Part shown: piece by piece, positions 54,090-61,000 of the stretch
How the letters are laid out: each line of letters starts with the position of its first letter
How positions within the stretch are numbered: the first letter of the stretch is position 1
DNA from: JAIRNF01 sp031551125
Lineage (GTDB): Bacteria; Bacteroidota; Bacteroidia; Bacteroidales; UBA932
Length of the DNA stretch: 64,000 bases
Assembly (NCBI GenBank): GCA_031551125.1
Contig: JAVBOB010000020.1
Span: 16,135 to 80,134 of the forward strand
Reading direction: 5' to 3'
Notes under the pieces: generated by a model
Told to the model about the DNA's origin: nothing
The model's database searches: none
What the model saw: the letters and a program-made list of their open reading frames with translations, nothing else
Position numbers and translations under genes: made by a program

Positions 54090-55628
54090 ATGGAAATCGC
54101 AACAATAATAGCTGCATTGGTAGCCCTCATCGTGGGGGGAGCCATATCCTTTGTGGTAGTGAATGCAGCCCTAAGTAAAAAACGACAAAGGCTGTTGAAG
54201 GAGGCCGAAGTGGAAGCCGAAAACATTCGGAAAGAAAAGAACCTTCAGGCAAAAGAAAAGTATTTACAGCTAAAGACAGAACACGAAAAAGAAGTAAACG
54301 AACGAAATTCAAAGCTGGTACAAGCAGAAAATCGCATTAAGCAAAAGGAACTTACCCTAAACCAGCAAACCGGTGATATACAACGCAAACAAAAAGAGGT
54401 TGACGTTATAAAGGATAACCTTTCTGCCCAAATGGAATTGGTGGAAAAGAGGGTAGAGGAGTACGAACGTTTACATAAGCAACAGCTGGAGAAATTGGAA
54501 GCGCTTGCCGGCATATCAGCTGAGGAGGCAAAGAATACGCTGGTGGAGTCGCTTAAAAATGATGCTAAGGCACAAGCCATGTCCTACATTAACGAGGTGA
54601 TGGATGAGGCTAAGATGACAGCTACCAAAGAAGCAAAACGTATTGTGGTACAAAGCATTCAGCGTGTGGCGACGGAAGCAGCCGTTGAAAACTCGGTTAC
54701 CATATTTAATATAGACAACGACGAGGTAAAGGGACGTATTATCGGGCGTGAAGGACGGAACATCCGTGCGCTGGAAGCGGCTACCGGCGTTGAAATTGTA
54801 GTTGACGATACTCCCGAAGCCATTGTGCTATCGGCCTTCGACCCTGTTCGTCGTGAGATTGCTCGCTTGGCACTACACCAGCTGGTAACAGATGGTCGTA
54901 TTCACCCTGCACGTATTGAAGAGGTGGTGGCTAAAGTGCAAAAGCAGGTAGAAGAAGAAATAGCAGAGGTGGGTAAGCGCACGGCTATCGACTTAGGTGT
55001 ACATAACCTTCACCCGGAGCTTATTCGCATGGTGGGCAAGATGAAATATCGCTCATCTTATGGTCAGAACCTTTTACAGCACTCCCGTGAAACGGCTAAC
55101 CTTTGCGCCATTATGGCCTCAGAGTTAGGCTTGAATGCTAAATTGGCAAAACGTGCCGGCTTGCTACACGATATTGGCAAGGTTCCCGATGATGAGCCCG
55201 AACTACCACACGCTATACTTGGGATGAAGCTGGCGGAGAAGTATAAGGAAAAACCCGAAGTATGCAATGCTATTGGTGCTCACCACGATGAGGTGGAGAT
55301 GACCTCACTTATTTCGCCCATTGTACAGGTTTGTGATGCCATTTCCGGCGCTCGCCCCGGTGCTCGCCGTGAGGTGGTAGAATCATACATTAAACGGTTG
55401 AAAGAGATGGAAGACCTTGCTCTTTCATACCCCGGAGTAATGAAAACCTTTGCTATACAGGCGGGGAGGGAGCTAAGGGTAATTGTGGGCAGCGAAAAGG
55501 TATCCGATCGTGATGCTGAACAGCTCTCATTCGATATTGCAAAGAAGATTCAGGATGAAATGACCTACCCGGGACAGGTTAAAATTACCGTTATCCGTGA
55601 AACACGGGCAGTTAACTATGCTAAGTAA
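54090..55628 (+). CDS. rny: Ribonuclease Y
   Basis: 512 residues. It is a membrane-anchored endoribonuclease that starts mRNA decay. N-terminal membrane helix (about 4-28), long coiled coil (30-155), KH RNA-binding domain (RIIGREGRNIRALEAATGVE, about 212-275) and HD domain: the first His in LQHSRETANLCAIMASELGL and the HD pair in AGLLHDIGK, then IGAHHDEVE. Layout and length are standard. Confidence 0.97.
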   Translation: MEIATIIAALVALIVGGAISFVVVNAALSKKRQRLLKEAEVEAENIRKEKNLQAKEKYLQLKTEHEKEVNERNSKLVQAENRIKQKELTLNQQTGDIQRKQKEVDVIKDNLSAQMELVEKRVEEYERLHKQQLEKLEALAGISAEEAKNTLVESLKNDAKAQAMSYINEVMDEAKMTATKEAKRIVVQSIQRVATEAAVENSVTIFNIDNDEVKGRIIGREGRNIRALEAATGVEIVVDDTPEAIVLSAFDPVRREIARLALHQLVTDGRIHPARIEEVVAKVQKQVEEEIAEVGKRTAIDLGVHNLHPELIRMVGKMKYRSSYGQNLLQHSRETANLCAIMASELGLNAKLAKRAGLLHDIGKVPDDEPELPHAILGMKLAEKYKEKPEVCNAIGAHHDEVEMTSLISPIVQVCDAISGARPGARREVVESYIKRLKEMEDLALSYPGVMKTFAIQAGRELRVIVGSEKVSDRDAEQLSFDIAKKIQDEMTYPGQVKITVIRETRAVNYAK

Positions 55629-55650
55629 GGTTTCATCATAATAAGGTATA

Positions 55651-55679
55651 AAAAGGTGGTTTTTAAAGCCACCTTTTTT
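55651..55679 (+). terminator. Rho-independent terminator after rny
   Basis: AAAAGGTGG-TTTTTAAAG-CCACCTTTTTT: a 9-bp stem with a T tail, 22 bases after the stop. Confidence 0.8.
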
Positions 55680-55699
55680 ATTTAAAGGTAATAGAGAGA

Positions 55700-55772
55700 A
55701 CCGTCATTGCGAGCGAAGCGAAGCAATTTGCTCAAATTAAGCAGATTGCTTCGCTTCGCTCGCAATGACGGT
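55700..55772. repeat. Dispersed palindromic repeat, CCGTCATTGCGAG family (copy F)
   Basis: ACCGTCATTGCGAGCGAAGC ... GCTTCGCTCGCAATGACGGT, arms nearly perfect over about 29 bases (one mismatch, TTTG against CAGA in the inner part), with a short AT-rich loop. It fills the convergent gap between rny and ftsY. Confidence 0.8.
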
Positions 55773-55814
55773 AGATTTATAGTTGGGTTCGGAAATTCGC
55801 TTAACGCCTCACTC

Positions 55815-56780
55815 TTAACGCTTAACGCTGTCTTCCCCAAACAACGAGTCCACAAATTCCTTTTTATCAAATACTTGCAGGTCGTTAATACCTTCGCCTA
55901 CACCTATAAACTTTACGGGTATTTTAAACTGGTCGGATATGCCCAGCACTACGCCGCCTTTAGCCGTTCCGTCGAGCTTGGTAATGGCTAACGCGCTCAC
56001 CTGTGTAGCTTTGGTAAACTCTTTAGCCTGCTGGAAGGCGTTTTGTCCGGTTGAGCCGTCGAGCACAAGTATCACTTCGTGAGGGGCATCGGGAATAACC
56101 TTAGCCATAACATTCCGAATTTTAGAAAGTTCGGCCATTAAGTTAACCTTATTGTGTAAACGACCTGCCGTATCTATCAGTACTACATCGGCTTCGTTGC
56201 TAACGGCTGATTTTAGGGTATCATAGGCTACCGAGGCAGGGTCGGCTCCCATTTGCTGCTTTACAATGTCAACTCCGGCACGTTCAGCCCAAACGGTCAG
56301 CTGGTCAACAGCGGCAGCACGGAACGTATCGGCAGCGCCAAGATACACCTTTTTACCTTCGGCCTTCAGCTGGGCGGCCAGTTTACCAATGGTAGTGGTT
56401 TTTCCAACCCCGTTTACGCCCACAACCATCACAACGTAAGGCTTTTTAGAAAAATCGAAGGGAATACCGCCATCTTTAGATCCGTTTTCTTCCAACAGGG
56501 CTTCTACTTCTTCCCGTAGAATGGTGTTCAGCTCATTGGTACCTACGTACTTATCTCGTGATACGCGGGCTTGTATGCGCTCAATGATACGTAGCGTAGT
56601 TTCAACGCCCACATCAGAGGTAATCAGTATTTCTTCCAGTGAGTCAAGCACATCGTCGTCAACCTTTGATTTGCCGACAATAGCCCTTGATAGCTTTTCA
56701 AAAAAGCCCCGCTTTGTTTTTTCCAAGCCTTTATCAAGACTTTCCTTTTTATCTTTTGAGAATAAGCCAAAAAACGCCAT
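55815..56780 (-). CDS. ftsY: Signal recognition particle receptor FtsY
   Basis: 321 residues. It brings ribosome-SRP complexes to the membrane. The short N-terminal part (FGLFSKDKKESLDKGLEKTK) replaces the long acidic domain of E. coli. The NG domain has G1 VGVNGVGKTTTIGKLAAQLK, GAADTFRAAAVDQL, QMGADPASVAYD, DTAGRLHNKVNLM, TKLDGTAKGG and the closing GVGEGINDLQVFD. Own promoter at 56883-56890. Confidence 0.97.
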   Translation of the reverse strand: MAFFGLFSKDKKESLDKGLEKTKRGFFEKLSRAIVGKSKVDDDVLDSLEEILITSDVGVETTLRIIERIQARVSRDKYVGTNELNTILREEVEALLEENGSKDGGIPFDFSKKPYVVMVVGVNGVGKTTTIGKLAAQLKAEGKKVYLGAADTFRAAAVDQLTVWAERAGVDIVKQQMGADPASVAYDTLKSAVSNEADVVLIDTAGRLHNKVNLMAELSKIRNVMAKVIPDAPHEVILVLDGSTGQNAFQQAKEFTKATQVSALAITKLDGTAKGGVVLGISDQFKIPVKFIGVGEGINDLQVFDKKEFVDSLFGEDSVKR

Positions 56781-56882
56781 AAGCTTAGTTAGTATGCTAG
56801 TTATACTGTTTAATAAGGGGGTGATGTTGTAACATGCTAGCTATAGGCGTAGTATGCATATACCATAGCAGTTAATCTGCAC

Positions 56883-56890
56883 CAAAAGTA
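56883..56890 (-). promoter_or_regulatory. -7 box TACTTTTG for ftsY
   Basis: CAAAAGTA on the plus strand reads TACTTTTG on the minus strand, about 100 bases ahead of the ftsY ATG. Confidence 0.5.
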
Positions 56891-56899
56891 CGTTGATAA

Positions 56900-57690
56900 G
56901 CGGAGATTTCCAAATGATGCCTCAGAATGAAAGAGATAGGTTTTGCATTCTACATACCTAATATGGTTGGAGCCGCTTGTTTACCCCCAACCCCCCTGAA
57001 GGTGACTTCTTTCACCGCATAGAAATGTAGAACAGATTGGTACACATAGCCTTATATGGCTAATTGCTAAAGGAAAATTATTGTTTAAACAGTGTGCAAT
57101 ATTTTTGCCGCGGCACATGCCCCTTTCTTTCGGAGAGGGGGTGAGGTGAAAGGCGGAGAGTAGGGAACGCCATTGCTTTTATGGTTAACTCCTTATTAAT
57201 AGAAAAACAATATTTTCGTTTGTAAAAAGTGAAGCGCATAAGCTTAGCACAGCTAATAAAAAGAATGTACTGTTATTTTGTAAGTAAAATAGGATTAAAC
57301 GGCATATTATTTGCTTTTAATACGTTATTAAGTTATGAATTGATAATATTGTAGTAGAAATACAGGTAATCTGTAAATTATATAGATTTTATTTCGTATT
57401 ATTTATATTGTGTTGAATATTAGCAATATGCTATAGTAAAGCGAGATAGACCCATGTAAAATAATATTTTGAATGGTAAAATGCGCGTGATATTTCAGAA
57501 AGACAGGCCTATAACACAACCCCTCATATTATGGTTAAATAAAGTTAAATTAAGGATTTTAATTGGGGTGTTAAAAGATGGATTTTTAAGAACGATTATA
57601 ATTATAATATATTGATAATGAATAAAATAAATATTGAATATTTGTTTGATATTTTGGTTGAACCATTGTTATTTACAGTTAATAGAAGGT
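56900..57690. other. Long AT-rich gap without recognisable gene
   Basis: This is the largest non-coding stretch in the window (56781-58033 in total). No open frame of note exists on either strand. It holds degenerate repeat pieces common in the phylum (CCCCCAACCCCCCTGAAGG near 56991, CTTTCGGAGAGGGGGTGAGG near 57127) and is strongly AT-rich from about 57180 on. Upstream control sites for the giant surface protein may lie here, but I cannot point to one before 57700. Confidence 0.6.
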
Positions 57691-57699
57691 GCAATGCTT

Positions 57700-57729
57700 T
57701 TGTTAATTCTTTTTGTCCACTTACCTTTG
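57700..57729 (+). promoter_or_regulatory. Promoter of the giant surface protein: TTG-N19-TACCTTTG
   Basis: TTG at 57700-57702 and TACCTTTG at 57722-57729 with a 19-base spacer are an excellent Bacteroidota promoter. A start near 57736 leaves a leader of about 300 bases before the ATG at 58034. The leader begins with the hairpin TTGCCCT-AAAAGTA-AGGGCAA (57740-57760), which could stabilise the long mRNA. Confidence 0.6.
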
Positions 57730-58033
57730 AGTGTTTTTATTGCCCTAAAAGTAAGGGCAACAAAAGCGATTAAGTAGTTGAAAATGAATATAAAAATAGG
57801 GTGAATGCGTAACGCTATGGAGAGTTATACCATGGTGGTTTTATGTTGTATATCACCTTCTTATTTTATAAGGAAGAAGCTGTAAAAAAGGTATTTAACT
57901 AACAATATTTCGCAGCTTAACTAAATAATAGATAGTAACACGTACAAAACACAAAAGTTCAGTTCAATATAGTAATAATGTATAGGTTGTATTTCAGAAA
58001 AGATAAAAAGCAATTCATGTATATCAAGTAGAT

Positions 58034-61000
58034 ATGGATCAGATAGATACGATAAATAAAATAAAATTAAATTCATCAGTAATGAACAACTTGCGTAAAA
58101 GTAAGTCCGCGTTCTCTACACTATTTAGTAGAGGTGGGCTGATTTGTTTGCTGTTCTTATTACCATGGTTCTCTCAGCTGAAGGCACAAACGCCCGGGCC
58201 GGGAGTAATTGGTATAGGAACCCAAAATGCAGCAACCCTGTATATCCTTGATGATGACAATCTTAATGATGACGCTAATAGTAAAGCTCGACGTAAGATT
58301 GTACTCATAAAGGTACAGGATGGGGACGAGAACGGATTAGTGCCTGCCAAATTTATGGTAGCATTCCGAAACGGTGCGGAGTATATTCCGGCAACAAGGA
58401 TGTACAATTCGGGTGTTCGTTCGTTCGACCTTAGTGGTGGTTCAGAACCCACAACTGCGGTAAAAGATGTTGAGGTAACCTTTACCTTAACGCCAGCTCT
58501 TACTAATGGAGCTACCGGAGGTACAAGTTGTACTGCAGGGGTTGACTACACATACCCTAGTTCATTTACTGTAACTATTCCGGCAGGAGCAAATGCCAGC
58601 AATATCATTTCACTTCCTGTTTGTCCTGATAACATTGTAGAAGGAACAGAAACTATAGTTGTTACGTTGACAAACGCTGTTACACCTAGTGGTCAGGAAA
58701 TCCGTACGGGAGATGCCGTTACGCCTTCCAACCCCGGTGCTGTGACAACATTCGATCTCGATAGCCCGTTAACACTTGATATTCTTGATAAGTCATGTAC
58801 GAGTTGTAACGTTATTACGTTGGCAACAACTTCAACCACGCTTACCAGAGGTGGTGCAGTTGCAACTATTTCGGCATCTCTGCCTGCTGGAGTTACTTAT
58901 CCTACTGATATTGTAATTACCCTAACTCCTTCCGGAGCAGTAGTTGGTACTGACTATTCTTCTACTCCTGCTCTAGCTACTATAACAATACCTCGAAATA
59001 CGAACAGCTCAACTGCTAATATTGATGTGCAGGCGTTATGCGCTGTAGAGGATCTTTCTAAGACTTTAAATATATCGGGTGCGGCAACAGGCTTTACGGT
59101 TACTCCTGCACCTCTTGCTATTACCATTAGTCCTTTGGGTATAGGTTCGAGCATAACGGTTGCAGGCGGAGTTAACAGCGTATGTAACGATGCTTCGCTT
59201 CTGTTAACCGCTCCTGCCGCTCCTGTGGGTTCTACCTACGAGTGGACAGAGGGTGTGAGCGCAACGGTACTTGGTACAGCTTCGACTTATACCATACCTG
59301 CCGGAACAACAGCCGGTAGTTATACCTATAAGGTAAAGGTTACTACTCCTACCGGTTGTACGCGCACAGTTAGCACTGCTATTACGGTTAACCCTGCAGT
59401 AAACGCTACAACTATTAGTACTCCAGTACTCAGCCTTTGCGGTGATGGTTCAATCGTAATAACTGCAACCAATGTTGCCAATGCAACAGGTTACCAGCTG
59501 TTTAACGGATCTACATCTGCATCAGGCGTTGTTGCGGCAGTTGGAACCAACCCTGTTACCTTTACGGTTACTACTTCCGGTAACTATACCGTAGTAACAA
59601 GTAATGCATCAGGTTGTACAAAGACAAGTAACGCGCTGAATCTTTCATTCGGCTCAGGCTCAACACCTGCTACTCCTCAGATTAACAGCAACTCTACCAA
59701 CCTATGTACTGGTGGTAGCAATATTTTGACTGCTGTTATGCCTGTTACAGGTGTTACCTATCCTACCGGTACAACTTATAGCTGGTTTAAGGGTGCAAGC
59801 AGTACACCTATATATACATCGTCAACTTCTAACGTATATGTTCCAACAACAAATGGTACATATACAGTTATGGTAGAGGTTGCCGGATGTTCTTCATCAG
59901 CAAGTACAGGTGTTACCATTAATAATGGTGGCGGAACAGCTCCGACCCCTGCACCTGCAATTGCAGCAACCAGCAGCACAACGGTTTGTAGCGGAGGTTC
60001 TGTAACGCTTACGGTAACTAACGCGGCCGCATACGCAGCAGGTACTACTTTCGATTGGTACTGTGATGAGCTGAACGGCAAGCTGTTTACCGGTGTTACT
60101 TACACTGCTAATCCTTCTGCAGCTGGAGTTTACCACTACTGGGCAGTTGCTGTTAATAGTGGTTGTACTTCACTCATAAGTAATCCTAAGGTAATAGTTA
60201 CCGTAATAAGTACTACAAGTACAGTTGCTCAACCTATTGTAAATGTTACAAATAGCAGCCCTGCATGTGCTAATGGTAGCGCTACGCTTGAGGTAAGCAA
60301 CGTGGTTGCAGGTATAACCTATAAATGGTACAGCTTAACTCGCACAGGTGTGATCAGTACAGCAACCAGCTACACTACTAACGTAAGTGATACTTACTGG
60401 GTAGTAGCCAGCGATGGTACTTGTTCATCACAAGATAGTGAACATAAACCTGTTGTAATTTCTACAGGTGCTACTGCAAGCCCTGCTAAGCCAGCTATTA
60501 CGAAGGTGGATAGCAATCCTGCCTGCGCAAGCGGTAGCAGCACGCTAAGCATTACATCTCCTGTAGCAGGCGTAACCTACAAGTGGTATCGCAAGGGAGC
60601 AGCAGGTGTAATCAGCACGGCAGCAGTAGTGACAACTACGACCAGCGACAAGTACTGGGTGGTAGCGGTTAACTCAACCGGTTGTGCTTCAATAGCCAGC
60701 GACACAGCAACGGTAAGCATCGTAAACGGTGGTGGTGCTATTCCTGCAACGCCTGTTATTTCACAGGTGAATAGCAATCCGGCCTGTGCAAATGGAAGCA
60801 GTACGCTAAGTATCAGTAACTCCGAAGCAGGTGCAACCTATAAGTGGTACCGCAAGGGTGCAACGGGTGTAATCAGCACGGCAGCTGTGTTAACCACCAC
60901 AACCAGCGACAAGTACTGGGTGGTAGCGGTTAACGGAAGCGGTTGTAGCTCATCAGCCAGCGACACAGCAACGGTAAGCATCGTAAACGGTGGTGGTGCT

